Source: Flammula alnicola
Taxonomy: Eukaryota > Basidiomycota > Agaricomycetes > Agaricales > Strophariaceae
Reading direction: 5' to 3'
DNA length: 64,000 nt
NCBI GenBank assembly: GCA_015499995.1
Contig: JADNRV010000213.1
Coordinates: 17,296 to 81,295 of the forward strand
The position numbers and the translations under genes are program-made. Shown one piece after another: positions 22,071-34,052 of this stretch (the stretch's first letter is position 1; every line of letters starts with the position of its first letter). The notes below the pieces were generated by a model. The model saw nothing but the letters and a program-made list of their open reading frames with translations. It did no database searches and was not told where the DNA came from.

Positions 22071-22718
22071 CTATGATACGCGACTGCTAAATGACGATGC
22101 CACAACTACATATGACATTTGTCGAGGCAACCACCTAAAGTTACCGCGCACGAATCCGTACAGTATCTCATTAATAATTAGATTCATATATGTGGTAGAA
22201 ATGACGTCCATTGGACTGTCGCCCGTGCTGCTGGTGAAGAGAAGACCCAAACGTGCTAGTACATACAGCGGGCCAGCTACGTAGCCCATCAAAACACCCA
22301 GGAGGTCAAATAGGAAGCTGTAAAGATCATGTAAAGATCCGGAAGACCTGTAGTCTTTGATATAAGAAAAGCCGCTTTCCAATATCATTGCAAATGGAAC
22401 GGCAGTGATAATCACCGAAGACACCCTCCATACAACGGCTTCTGCATGTGTAGGAAATGAAAAGTTCCATCCTGTACAATGAATCGCCCCAAATATGATG
22501 CCTGCAACCGAGATTTGCACAGCGATGTTCCACTGAACGCTATCGGACATTGCGAGTGCGTAGAAATCGTGTACTTGCATCGGGCCTGCCTCTGTCTTTT
22601 CGCTCTGGTAGTCCGTTGTCAGACTGCTCATGGAGCCGAGTCTTCGAAACATCGCAAAGATGGCACCGATTGTACAATCATAAAAAAAGTTTGAGAGGAT
22701 TGTTAGTGTACCTGCCAT
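22071..22718 (-). pseudogene. C-terminal half of a multi-pass membrane protein
   Basis: A 215-codon frame. It contains VHDFYALAMSD, an IFGAIHCTGWNFSFPTHAE block and several membrane helices, then YVAGPLYVLARLGLL. These are the later blocks of an Agaricomycete membrane-protein family I know only as hypothetical. After LGLL it diverges from the family C-terminus (which survives in the 21737-21970 fragment) into a GDSPMDVIS tail. The N-terminal blocks of the family are missing here but present at 24403-25179 on the same strand. An ATG at 22718 exists but falls within the family alignment, so a functional truncated gene cannot be excluded. Confidence 0.65.
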
Positions 22719-22963
22719 GGTGTAAACGTCATTTCCCCTGGGGAGACGCTAAAGATACCGGACTCCCCCGCCATCGGCCGGAGTTTCCGGTCACGACGTC
22801 CAGATGAGCAGAGTGAAACATTTCCTCTCTGCTCTCGACAGCATCCTCGACATTGCGCTCGCCGTCTGTTCCTCGCTAACCTTGGAGTATCTATTCTTTG
22901 TTGTCCGGTGACTTGCACAGTTCGTGACTGGACATCAGACACTTTGGTTTCGCTCAGCTCGCC

Positions 22964-24159
22964 ATGTCATTGCCATCCCTTCCTCCCATCCCTCCATCTG
23001 GACCGTCCAATTATCCCGATGCCACTCCACTGGATCTCACAGGAATACTTGAGCTCCGCGTCAACTCCCCCTCCGTCCGTCTCTATCCCGTAGCACCACC
23101 AACGATTTCCGACGACATCCTCGCCGCCACAGCCATGACCCCCGGCGCTAACTCTCCATCTACCCCCTCGATCTGCCTTCTCAGAGGACCCCTCGACGAT
23201 TTCGTTCGATATTCTCGCCAAGAGGCGTCTAAATGGTTGATTGACCTTGCCCATGATATTTGCGATCCTGCCGACCACCGTGGTTCGTTGCTGGTATGGA
23301 AGGAGCCGCGGCAGCAGTGGCGCCCTGTTGCCACCACAGACCCGTTAACCGCGTCGGTCTACCGCTACGATCTTCCGGTCGGAATTACGGTCGGCCTCTC
23401 AAAAATCAGTCAGCGCGTGGGGAAATCCGTTACCACCGAGACCGGGAACGCAAGCACCATGGCCGATCGCGTGAAGGGGCGCGATGGACAGTGCTGGGTG
23501 ACGGCCATAGATGATCCACTAGCGAACAGTCACATTTGCCCCAAGCGCATGGGGGATCATGTTGGGCGAATCGTCTTCCGTACTTTCACATCTCTCCCCC
23601 TCCCCCCAAATCTCTCAATCTACAACGAAATTTTTGGCCTGTGTTTGTCGAAGACGCTCGATGCATGGTTTGATGAGTATGAGATCGGCCTTCGTTTTGT
23701 CTCCCCGGTGAGGAGTTCTTCTCTCATTTCTTAAATTTCCATTGATCAACCGTTTAGAACAATTACGAGTGTCATATGTTCGCTATTGAACTAGCTAATA
23801 TGGAGTACACGTTATTAGGAAGAATTCAGAGACCAACAGCCTACCCCGCCATCCATGGGCACCATGCAAGCCCTCCCCAGCCCCAGCTCAATAATGTTCC
23901 TCCTCCCGGCCTCTTTCGTTGGCATTACCTTCAGTGCGTACTCAAGAAATTTGCACATGACGACTACAAAAATCTCGAGAATATTGACTTTTCCGAGTTA
24001 CCTCTTCGTATGGAGGGGGACTCTGATGATGATGGCACGGACAGCGAGGCGGAATGGCCGTCATTGGCTTTGGATCTTGGGAGAGTTGTGGAGAACAGTT
24101 TAGAGGAGCGTGAGGAGCGCCACCGAGCGGTTGCAACGTGGATCTCAAAGACCGTGTAA
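22964..24159 (+). CDS. HNH_2-type nuclease-domain protein
   Basis: A 381-residue protein in two exons, 22964-23707 and 23758-24159. The intron starts GTGAGG and ends GTTTAG. The N-terminal half (about 1-175) is a basidiomycete-specific region. The HNH core starts at CWVTAIDDPLANSHICPKRM (about 183-202). Exon 2 opens with NNYECHMFAI, supplying the last Cys/His. The C-terminal part has PPPGLFRWHYLQCVLKKF and an acidic block DSDDDGTDSEAEWPS followed by EEREERHRAVATW, all standard for this family. Family knowledge: HNH domains cleave or bind DNA, but fungal members are uncharacterised. It lies between two halves of a membrane-protein gene on the other strand, so it may have come in by insertion. 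Confidence 0.85.
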
Positions 24160-24402
24160 ATCCTGCCTCGTATATTTCTTGACTCGTTTTGTTGTTGCCA
24201 CAGGATTCAAACAAGATATAGACATTGCATTTGCATGATGGTTGCTGAGACGCTTCGTTACGATGCCAATCTACTGACATTGATTCAGAATGTACAGAGG
24301 TTGTGCCGTTAGGTATCATCGCGGCCAATGGAGTCGACTTGCATCTCATCTGATTCATATGAGGATTAGTTATAACATCATAGCACAAGTCAGTTGGATC
24401 CA

Positions 24403-25179
24403 TTACGAACCTTTGCGAGGTGGCGTAGTGGGGTCATCATCAACGCGGATCGGCGACTCCAGCAGATAGACCGGCATACGTCGAGTGGCTTGTTCCACCA
24501 GAAAAGTACATGAATCCATTGAGGACCGCGAATCCAAGAGTGATGAGCTCAAGTTCAGTAGTTGCCAGCCCTTGGGCCGGTCGTGTGATGCATTGCGCAA
24601 CAAACCACATTGTCTGGACGATTACGAGCATCTTCGAGAGCGTGTCTCCCTTACTCCGATCTTGAATCTCTTCCTCCATGGTAGCTGGAACATTGATCTT
24701 TCCCTCTCTCGTCAATCTCTCCAGGCTCTCCGTTGATAGCACTCCTTGCATGACATTGTTCCGATACAACATGAGTCCCCCCATCTGAAGGAAATATCCG
24801 TGCGTCTTCGTCCAGCCATTATCTGTTCATGTCTGACTTTGTAAGTAAAGTGCAACGAGGGTAATTCAAGTCGTCATTACGCACCCTGGTATTTTTCCGC
24901 CAACAGTCTTGCGCCAACCCACTGCCTCATCGCCCAGCATATCGTGATTTCAGGGGCAATAATCGTCCAAGCCGTCAGTTCGAGCCGCGTTAATCCCACG
25001 CGCCACGATTTCATTCCAGGTCCAGGAATGTTGGGATGAACTGCACCCCAGGAACAGGCGAAGATGGTGGCGAAGCAGCTCTCGGTTCCATCAATCTTGA
25101 TATGTGAAGCAATGTGTATCGAATTGTAAATTTGTAATCGCTGTCTACGGGATACGCTCTTCTCATCCAGGATTTTCAC
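24403..25179 (-). pseudogene. N-terminal half of a multi-pass membrane protein, frameshifted
   Basis: Exon 1 (24885 to about 25179) has CFATIFACSWGAVHPNIPGP and a membrane helix. It has no ATG at its 5' end, so a start exon is missing or lost. A GTGCGT intron leads to an exon from 24822 containing GWTKTHGYFLQMGGLMLY, EEEIQDRSKGDTLSK and TTELELITLGFAVLN. Right after GFMYF, where this family has a Trp-Trp-Asn motif, the expected residues appear in other frames. PVYLLESPIRVDDDPTTPP follows in a third frame, so there are at least two indels near 24470-24500. The remainder of the family continues at 22718-22071 beyond the HNH gene. Confidence 0.65.
25076..25142 (+). repeat. 67-bp segment duplicated at 29849
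   Basis: Identical over 67 bases to 29849-29915. Here it lies within the exon of the broken membrane-protein gene. Confidence 0.9.
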
Positions 25180-28100
25180 TCCCGCTCAAGGTGTACTAAA
25201 CGAATGAGAATATCAATTTAAATATGCGTGGGCTATGATTGCTCATGTGGTATGATGCATCTCATACATATAGCGCGAATGGACTGCACGACTGCTTCGG
25301 TAACCTGTCGTGGGCTCTCGACAAAAATCGCAAGTGTTAAATACTCTAGTGCGATTCTATCAATGCTTTTCACTCCGCCAACTGAGTCTTCAAGTTCCTC
25401 TTTGCATAATTTTTGGGTCCAAAGGTATGCCAGCCTGAGGTGTCAACGACGACGATCACCGGTGACAGAAGTCAAGTTGCAGCTCATAGAGGAAGCTATG
25501 CGAAGATTGAGAGCTATCGAGGGGTTTGCCGCAATATGTCAACTGTGAGCACTGAGTCATATGAGCGGTTCTGGTATCGTCAGCTGTTATCGCATGAGCC
25601 TTTGCATCCCGAAATACAGGCTGCACGGCCCCCTGCAAAGGTTGTCACTGTGGTTCAACCGCAAACTTCACCCGCTGCTCTTCGTTCAATAGCTGTTGGT
25701 CCGATAATCCCGCACGACGGGGTAACTAGGACGCTCAAAGAGGAAGTATGCAAAGGTGAGAGAAAACATGGTGTTCGAAAGCAAATGACAATTAAATTCA
25801 GATGTCGTGATCGAAGGAATTGGTGAAAAAGAATAAACATTAAAATTACGCAGACCTACGATGCAGGCAGTACCCCCGCTTTCACATCCTGCAAAACGGA
25901 CTCGATGTTCCCCGGCGCAATGGACAGCTTGAGGTCCGGCAGAATGAAGTAGCCAGAAACTGCGGAGGTATCGACTAAGCCGACCCCGTCTTCCCAGTAG
26001 GTGATGAGTCGAGCGAAAAGAACCCAAAGAATGTGGGAATTGGAAAAGACGCCGTGCAAGAATGGCGTTTCTGCATGGCGGCAACCACCGAAGATGACCT
26101 AAGCTCACCTAATCTGGTCGCGGCTCGTAGGCTGACATTTCGGCATACGATTAATTTGGCACGTCAGCCAGTCCGACCGCCGACCACAAAGCGTTCAACA
26201 TGGATTGAACGTTCTCTCCGGGAAATAAAATCACACCGCCGTATCCTCAAAGTCATTATGTATCTTCTAAATAGTTGAAAGGCACCCCACAAGGCATGAG
26301 AAATTGAATTTTCTACTGGTAATTTGAGGTACATTACATTATTTATGAGGTAATAATCACAAACCCTGTAGAATATAGACCTCAATGTATATTTATCGCA
26401 TAGAACCTCAATAGCATCTACTATATATAACCCACGGCGTCGACAAAAGCGAGCGTTCTGGTCAAGATCTGGTGCAAGATACAAGCCCCGGCGTTTGCCG
26501 GCGTTCTTTGATGGCGTTCTGGACGGCATTCTTTCCAACTTACGGATACCCTCAAAGAACTGAACGTGAACACCCGCTTTGAAAGCCAAGCTTGAGATCT
26601 GAGATTTTGATTAGGAGGCTGGGAGGTGAAAGGCGAATTGCGTTTGTGGACAACGGCGTCTTCCACAGGATTGGAGGGACACGTTCCTCTTGAAGTCATT
26701 TGTGAGCCAGGAATGGTGAACCTAGACAAGGGCATCGTAAAGAGGTCTCCAGAGCCCTAGCAGCAGCGTTGAGATCTGAAGGAGAGTCTACCTGGTCGCA
26801 GCCTTCTTCATAGAGCGATGTCGATGATGGAGTATTATATTACAGTATATGGTAGTACCGATCTCAAAGTCTCCGCGTCCCTCTCTCTCTCCAGCTCTTC
26901 ACCCTCCCCCTTTGAAGTTGACCCGGGTGGTGTGCACGCAGCAACGGAGGACTTTTTTCGGGCAATTGCATGCTGAGAGAAATCGTCGAATGCATAGGCA
27001 GCGCAGTACTACTCGACACGCCTCACCATGACCGACCTTCGTCGCCATTGATTTATACTTCTTTAATTGTGAATCCTCCTTAATTGATGGCTAGTTGATT
27101 GACGCTTCCCTGAACGATGAACGTTTGATAGCAAACGTTCGTGAGTATGTAGTCGAATGGTATAACTGGATCCGGATCGCCTACCCGCGCCTTCTTTTCC
27201 AAAGCGCGGTGCTCGGAGTTTGGGCCTCCTTCAAAGAAGCCGTCCGTTTCTTCCACAGTAAAACAAATTAAATGCCTTAGCAGACTTGCTGCACCTACAT
27301 AGCAATGTCTTCTTTCTTATCCCGCCGTTTCTTGCCGAGCCCTGACTGCTGTGAACATCTGAACACAGTCCGAGTCACCTGCAACAAAACACGTCGCGCT
27401 TCGAGCGTGAACAAGCGTGAAGCGCTTGCAGCTCAAAAATGTCGGACGGTCTGGAGCTGGTAAATAATAAGCGGCACATATGTAACCCATCCTGCTGAAA
27501 TCTTTTAAAACATAGCCTATGCACGACACCATCAAGACACCGCTTCATTCTGTGGGTAGTTATTTTCTTGTACGAGTACATAGTTGTGCCTAGTTTGAAT
27601 AGATCGCGTGAGATATCTCGGGGGGCCGAGTCTACCCTCGAAGTTGTTTACTTAGTATACAACCACGCCAATGGGGCAGGACCCGGTCATTGATCATTTG
27701 ATGAGTTATTCAAGGACGAGATCGGCGGCCAAAAATATTTGATCTTACAGTGAATAAGCGCCCATGCAGAGTCATTTTGCTATGATGTTGCTAGTAAATG
27801 TAGCATAAGCTACACCGACCGCCCATTGAAGTTTTCGCAAAGTAATGGACAGCCGGGAAGACAAAGAAAGCTCTGAATTTAGTCAATGGTATGCACCATG
27901 AATACGTCCTCTGGTAATACAAGATCTATATGCTATTATTATCAGACATAATCTGCAAATCGTGAGGGGAATTACATGCCTACTTCTCTGTTCAACATGC
28001 AGAACGAAGACAAAGCAAACGTCCATTAACATCGCTTTGAAGATCAGCAAGGTTCACGTGAAGTTGACAATGTCTCCTGGCCCCATCGCGCTCCTTTGCC

Positions 28101-29263
28101 TGCATCAGGTGCTATTCGTAGGTTGGTTGTGTGGCAGCCTAATTCACTTTTGGTATTCGCAATTTCGTTGACTGGTTTTTAATACTTTTAATTGTGCTAC
28201 CGGCCAGCAGCTATCATGGGGCCATTACTGTAATTTAGGCCATGTTAAAAATCTGGTGTTCAATACCGACACTGTTCTTTCGAAGAAGGTGAAGTAGTTT
28301 CTGCATATCAGATAGGCGCATAGCCATCTTCCTCGAGCCGCCCTTCCGTTTGGTTATTTCGCATCAGGTGAACTGCTATTGTCACGATTGCGGTTTAAAT
28401 GGCAGATGTGAGAATGGGTGTCGCGCTTGCCATAGCCTCCCGCATGTGCTATTCCATCTACGGTGCCTTCCCGATGTCATTTTCCGCCGCCTGTAGCATT
28501 GAGAGCGCTGGTGGCCTTCCAGGAAGGAGTTGGGTGATTGACGATAGATCATACGATGAAGTTGCTACTCACCGTGCTGAAGCTTCTTCCCTTCGATGAA
28601 CCTAGACGAATCAAGTCGAGACAGCAGTCCGATGGCAAGGCCATTGAACCCTACATTGTTGTTCGTAAAATAAACCTACACTATAACAGGAAGGGATGTC
28701 GAAGCTAATGGACAGGTAAGGGAGGCACGATTTTTTAGGACAGGATTTTTTTAGGATAAGATTTCTTAGAAATATGATAGGTACGTTGGATCTCTCGACC
28801 CGTCGAGAAGACGTCCAGCAAGAGGATAGGATAGAACTTTTTAGGTTTGACCAGTAGGTCAGAGTTTTCGACTTTTCGAGAACAAGCCCAGCCAGCGACC
28901 TGAGCAGAGGGGGATAGGATTTTTATAGAGTAAGATTAGTTTAGAACATTTTGTACATGAACTCGAATCCACGTCATTCAAGGACATGGTCCCTCAATCT
29001 CTCTCTAAATCGAGTTGCCGTGTAGGAGAGCCTGAGACCATGATGCTTCCTGATCCCCTCTCGTGAGAGCACCCTTTCAAGCTCGCGACCAATTGTCCGT
29101 GGCACCGTGGCAGATGGATCACGAAGTTTAGAACGGGGTGCATATCCTTGGTGCAGTGATATTTTCAGAACTTCCGAACCATATCACCTTCCAGAGCGCT
29201 CAGGAGGAAACCTTTCCGTGCAAGGGAATGGCCGGACTCTAGAGGCAAGGTCCATTAGAAAAC
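25180..29263. other. Gene-poor region
   Basis: Four kilobases without a supported gene. A 96-codon ATG frame at 25536-25826 (plus) and a minus-strand open stretch 25856-26059 behind a CATGCAG acceptor (with LFARLITYWEDGVGL) are the most coding-like pieces. Neither has a recognised motif or a closed model. A 66-codon ATG frame at 28399-28599 is isolated. Short direct repeats lie at 28.73-28.95 kb. Confidence 0.4.
28728..28950 (+). repeat. Short direct repeats
   Basis: Two copies of about 40 bases (near 28738-28775 and 28912-28950) share AGGATTTTT, TAAGATT and TTTAGAA in the same order, about 180 bases apart. Confidence 0.45.
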
Positions 29264-29264
29264 G

Positions 29265-29271
29265 TATAAAT
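29265..29271 (+). promoter_or_regulatory. TATA box of the secreted protein gene
   Basis: TATAAAT, about 170 bases upstream of the ATG at 29436 and followed by CT-rich sequence. Confidence 0.5.
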
Positions 29272-29435
29272 GCCTCTCCCTCTGCAGCTTTTTCATTCAG
29301 CTCCTCTTCCTACATTGAATCAGGTTAGCATCGGGTCCTTCTTTCCAAGCCTCCTGCTCATCATCTGATCGTATAACCTTCAACTCACTCCACTTTTTTT
29401 TCCGTCAAATTTAGAAGCTACGCCATCTCACCATA

Positions 29436-29822
29436 ATGCAATTCAACGTTGTCTTCATCGCCACCGCTCTCCTCGCTTCCGCCTCTCTGGTGATGTCGGC
29501 CACAATCACCGGCTTCGCCGGGGCGGGCTGCACTGGCACTCAGGGCGAGAGTTTCGGAGTGTCGTCTGGAGAATGTTTCAGTTTGGGAGGCGGCTCGACG
29601 AAGTCAATCGGCTATTCCGGCGTCCCCAGTGAAATCGAGTTCTTCATTTCTGGCGGTGGCCACGATTCTTGCACCAATGGTGCGAGCTTGGTGCTTGGCG
29701 GTGGCTCTGGATGTGGAACCGCGCCTGCCGGGTAAGCTCTCTGAGTGAACTTTTTTGATGGGATGGAACTAATGATGTTTGGGGGTGGTAGAGTTAATTG
29801 GGAGAGCGTTGCGGTCTTTTAA
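29436..29822 (+). CDS. Small secreted Gly/Ser-rich protein
   Basis: A 108-residue protein, exons 29436-29731 and 29792-29822. The intron starts GTAAGC and ends GTAG. The signal peptide covers about residues 1-21 (MQFNVVFIATALLASASLVM). The mature protein is rich in Gly and Ser with evenly spaced cysteines (GCTGTQG, GECFSL, DSCTNG, SGCGTAP) and ends GVNWESVAVF, an ending I associate with fungal small secreted proteins. A TATA box, pyrimidine-rich leader and good ATG context support expression. Role unknown; such proteins are often surface-acting or effector-like, which is inference. A 67-bp copied segment of another gene lies 27 bases downstream. Confidence 0.75.
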
Positions 29823-29848
29823 ATCTCTAGTGGTAGTGGCCACAGAGA

Positions 29849-29915
29849 CAGCTCTCGGTTCCATCAATCTTGATATGTGAAGCAATGTGTATCGAATTGT
29901 AAATTTGTAATCGCT
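29849..29915 (+). repeat. 67-bp copy of 25076-25142
   Basis: Exact 67-base match to exon sequence of the broken membrane-protein gene, in the same plus-strand orientation, lying in the 3' flank of the secreted-protein gene. Confidence 0.9.
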
Positions 29916-32894
29916 CCAGGGATTTATCAAAGTCAAATAAAACTGATTTTTTGAGATATGACGCTATTGCATTCTAAGACTTGTGGTTTGGGGCCACTAC
30001 GTCCTCACGGCGGTATGCTTCCTGGACGCTGCTTTGGTGTTTTAATATTTACCGTAATTGCAATCTGAGACAACCGTGAGAGTGTTTGCCAGTCACGGTT
30101 CAAGCGCTCAAACGTCAGTACTTCAATCCTCTCTCATCAACCTATTACTTTTTCCCGATGCCTCACCCACAGCTGACATCCCAAGCAGGTGGACAGGTGA
30201 GCAGGAAGGTTGGACGCGTCGTAGCATTCATTGAGAAAAGAGTGATGACCGAAAGAGTGTTAATGGGAGTACATAAATACTTATTATATAAAATCTCGTT
30301 CAATGCCAGGTCGAAGCTCTGCAGTCAGAAGTCGAAAACTACGTCATCCAACAACTACCGACTTTCAAGATTGTGTCAGGTTCGCTTGGAGGATTCAGGA
30401 GCGGGTCTATCAAGCTTGGAGTTGTGATATTATGCAGGAAGTTGCGCTTTCGTCACTTACCCTGAATTGTAGTCGTTAATGCTGATAACCTTTAGAAGCT
30501 CAGCCTCTGGCTCATTGACAGATGCGCGTACAACCCCAGACCCAGCAACAACCATGTTCTGCCCAGGCTCGAAGGACGAAACTCAGAAGTCGAAGGCTAC
30601 ATCAATCTACAACCACCAGCGTTAGAATTTCCAAATCCATGTAATAACCGTACACTTCCTTTCAAAGCTCAAGAAACGGTCATGGCCAAATGCGCCTCCA
30701 CATTAGCTTCAGATACGTCCGGAAATTACCAATGCCAATGTCGGGTGTTAAATCAACTTTACCCATCGCGCATCCTCAAACCCCTTCACGACGCATCTCT
30801 TTGTCTTGCCGCGGTTCCAACAATCCTATTCTAGAAAGAAGAGGATCGGATGGAATTCGTGTCGTATCCCCTTGGGTGAAGAATCGCGACACCCATATCC
30901 ACATCCACTTCATATGACCCGCTTCGTCAATTTCTACGGCTTCCGATTCCTTTCTCAACGCCGCTGCACATCTCTCTCTTTCGCATTCTATTAGCCTCCC
31001 CCGAGTTGAAGTTCAAGAGGCTCAGAAATTTGGTACTCGAATATATATTGGATGGTTATGAACCTCAGCCTCTTCGGTGCGCCCATGGGATCCTTTTGCC
31101 CTCAATTTTAAAACTTGATCCACTTGTGTAAATATTTCTCTGCTGGGTGCATTTCTCTTTTTGTCGCTCTTGTTTAGGGCTGCGCACCGTACCACATTAC
31201 CATCACAGCCGTATATTTTACGGCTGCCAACGGGTCATCCACCCGTACCATATATTGTAGGTCGCGAAAATAATGATGTGAAAAACTCGCTTACCACTAT
31301 CTAAAAACCTCGGGAAGGCGAATTGAAAGAACGACGAAGAAGCAACAGCAAATTTAACGTTGCTACTCCACTGCGGGCCGCCACCATACCAGGCACCCAC
31401 GATGATGGGAGCTGCAGCTGCAATGACGTCGCGGACGGGCAGCCTGGGCCAGGGAGGCTCGGCATTGTCATCTGGCTGAGCCAGCCGGGCAGCTGGGATA
31501 TTGAAGGTAGGTGGCTCCGAGTGCCCGAATGAGCTCGAACGTGGTCTGGCTACCCAGATGACGTTCGACGAGCCTCGCTACAAGAGAGAGCCGGTGTGCT
31601 TTGTCTGGCCGAATCCTGTCGAGCGAGGTGGCGGGGCCGCGGTAGAGTCTCCAAAAACATTCGAACATGGTGTGGGAAACCAAACAAGAATCGAGGAGGG
31701 GATGCGGCGCATCGAGGGCGGCAGCGAGAGTTAGAAAACGTCGAATGTAGTTTGGTATACCAAACAACTTGGAGATTTTTTTTTTCGCCTGTCGGTTAAA
31801 GCGGTGGTCAGTGTAATGACACGAAGAGATAGATAGGTAACGAAGCGAATCCTAAGACTCGTTTCGCTACGCACCTCACAGATCTCCCTCTTCGATGGTC
31901 TTCCCTCTTCGATGGTCTTCCCTTTTCCTCTCGCCACTCTCTCCGCCAATCCTCAGCAGTTTGAATAGCCGCCCACATCTCTCGAGGAGAGGAGGGCAAC
32001 CGAAAGGTCGTTCTTGTCGTTTACGTCGTAGCATACACTATGTATAAGAGTCAAAAACGTGATGAACTTGAATACAAAGAGAAGGCTCAAAAATTGACTT
32101 ACAGCAGCATGGGAGCGGCGAAAAAGGGAAAGCCAGAGCGAGGCGGGTGGTGATGGTAAGAGACACAGAACGATGAGACGCGTCGTTGATCCGTTCGGCG
32201 GCGTTTGCGGAGAACGATCAATTGGCTTCTGCAACGCGAGCGGCGCATCGACAACGACGACGGGAAAGCTGTAGCCCATCCCGAGATTAAAAATACTGTC
32301 AAAGGAGGATATAAACGAGCATTTCAGCATATGTAAGTAAATAATTTGTAAGAAGTAAATGCTCGGCTCTTCAATTTTAAAAAGTTGGTTATCGTGCAAA
32401 CTCGCAAAAATTTATAGAACCTCGTAGAGTGTATGAAAAAATTAGGTCTTTCTCTCAAAACTTTTCGTTTACATAAAGAGTTTACGGAGATCTGTTAACC
32501 ACGTCTCTGCGTGGAGCCCCAGCTTCCTGGGGTTAGCCTGCTCGAGGGTGGAGTCAGTGGCGACGACATGCTGCCTTCACGCTCCAGAAATTCTTTATCA
32601 GCATCAACATCTCGTCGTTTCCTACCATCACCATCACCTATGCATCTGTTTCCTCGCGGATCCCATCGACTCTTCGCTAGCACATATGCGCACAGGCAAA
32701 ATCCCCCAGTTTTCTCTGTGCCTGTGGTAGGTGGTGCGGTCGAGGGAAAGGAAACGAGGAGATGACGCTCAGGGAGCTCGGCGTATCCGATTCGAAGGAA
32801 GCAGCGAGTGCGAGTGTTGGTCGTGCTGCTGGTCCTGGAGGTGGGGATAAAGTGAAAGAGAATAAGTCGCGTATGCAGCCGTCTTTTGTCCTCC
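29916..32894. other. Gene-poor region with decayed-looking stretches
   Basis: No closed gene. Coding-like fragments: plus strand near 30310-30420 (ALQSEVENYVIQQLPTFK) and near 30570-30800. On the minus strand an ATG at 32279 opens a first-exon-like stretch up to a GTAAGTC donor near 32100. A 17-base tandem duplication (TCTTCGATGG) lies at about 31890-31920. Confidence 0.35.
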
Positions 32895-34010
32895 GCGCGA
32901 CCACCGCCTGCGCCTGCATCACCTTCGTCTCCTGCTACAACCACCGCTACCAGCAATAACGCCACCACTCCAAGAATTCGGATTACTCCCATCACCAAAC
33001 TCAGACAAAGACAAACTCCGACAATCCACGTTTAGACATCGCCACCATCTACTCGTCCACGCCCCGTCCGGCGCTATCCAAGTCAGTTTCTGCCGGGGGC
33101 GGGCAGAATGGCGCGTCGTCGCAGTCCAGATTACGTGAAAGGACGAGGCGGTAGAGTGAGGGCTCGGCGTGGGCTGTGCATGGGCATGAGCGACTGGAGG
33201 GAGAGGAAGAGGGCGATCATTATGATGAGGATCTGGAGACGGGGATTGGAGGGACGGGGCAGTGATGATGAGGAGCAGGCGGAGGAGAGGGAGTATGCTA
33301 CTGCCTCGAGGGGAAGACATAGGCATCGGCAGAAGAGAGAGGACAAGAAGGAGGAGGAGGAGGGTGATTTGGATTCGAGTTTGGACCTGCATACGCCCTT
33401 GCAGTATGTCTTTTTTCTCATTTCTTCTTGAGGTTGAGGTTGCGGTTGCTGACGATTTGAACCGCCCAACTCGAAGCTTCTGCCGGGTGCTCAGTCGCGC
33501 GCGAACACGCCGATGGATGGGCGGCAGAGAGTATTCTCAGTGTGGTGTCGAATGGGATGTTTGATTTCGTCAACGATTGTCACTAAACTGGTTGGATAGA
33601 TATTCATGATCGCTGGAATAGCGTCGATTACGACGAAGTCGGGTGTACTTGCTTGGAATCTCTTCCCTTTTCCTCTCTTTATTATCCTGGTTCAACCCTA
33701 TTGATACTTGCTCTTTGCTTCTTATCAGCGAAGACGAAGATGCGCCGTCGCCGCTTGCATGGCCGTCTCTCAACGTTCAACACTCAGCTTATCTCGTCGA
33801 TCGTCAGCATGGTGCATCATGACCAGCGGCACAGCAGCCTCTTTCTGCCCACACCCCCTCGCACAGCTCCGGCGTGCTCCTTGAATCTGAGCACAAGTGC
33901 GAGTTCGATACCTACGACGAGTACGACGATGACGACGAGGAAGACAACATGCTCAAGGAGTCGGGCAAGTGGGCCCAGCGCCGGCCGTCTGCAGGCAAGC
34001 CTGCCTGATC
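32895..34010 (+). pseudogene. Decayed multi-exon gene, family unknown
   Basis: Coding-like pieces follow each other on the plus strand but in different frames and with stops between them. Near 32990-33080: LLPSPNSDKDKLRQSTFRHR. Near 33060-33240: KSVSAGGGQNGASSQSRL, a TAG, then EGEEEGDHYDEDLE. Near 33250-33400: an EEEQ-rich charged block ending LDLHTPLQ at a GTATGT donor. Near 33473: KLLPGAQSRANTPMDGRQRV. Near 33728: SEDEDAPSPL. Near 33840-34005: HSSGVLLESEHKCEFDTYDE and an acidic run. The order looks like one former protein of low-complexity linkers. I do not recognise the family. Confidence 0.45.
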
Positions 34011-34052
34011 GTCGTTGCCACCAACGTCATGGCACAGCCGCGTAAAGATTGC

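Noticed and set aside
26164..26589. 141-codon minus-strand ORF
   Set aside because: Starts with TTG and has no recognised domain or splice context.
32495..33469. Minus-strand ORFs of up to 167 codons
   Set aside because: Low-complexity Ser/Pro/Leu/Arg translations antisense to a better coding signal on the plus strand.
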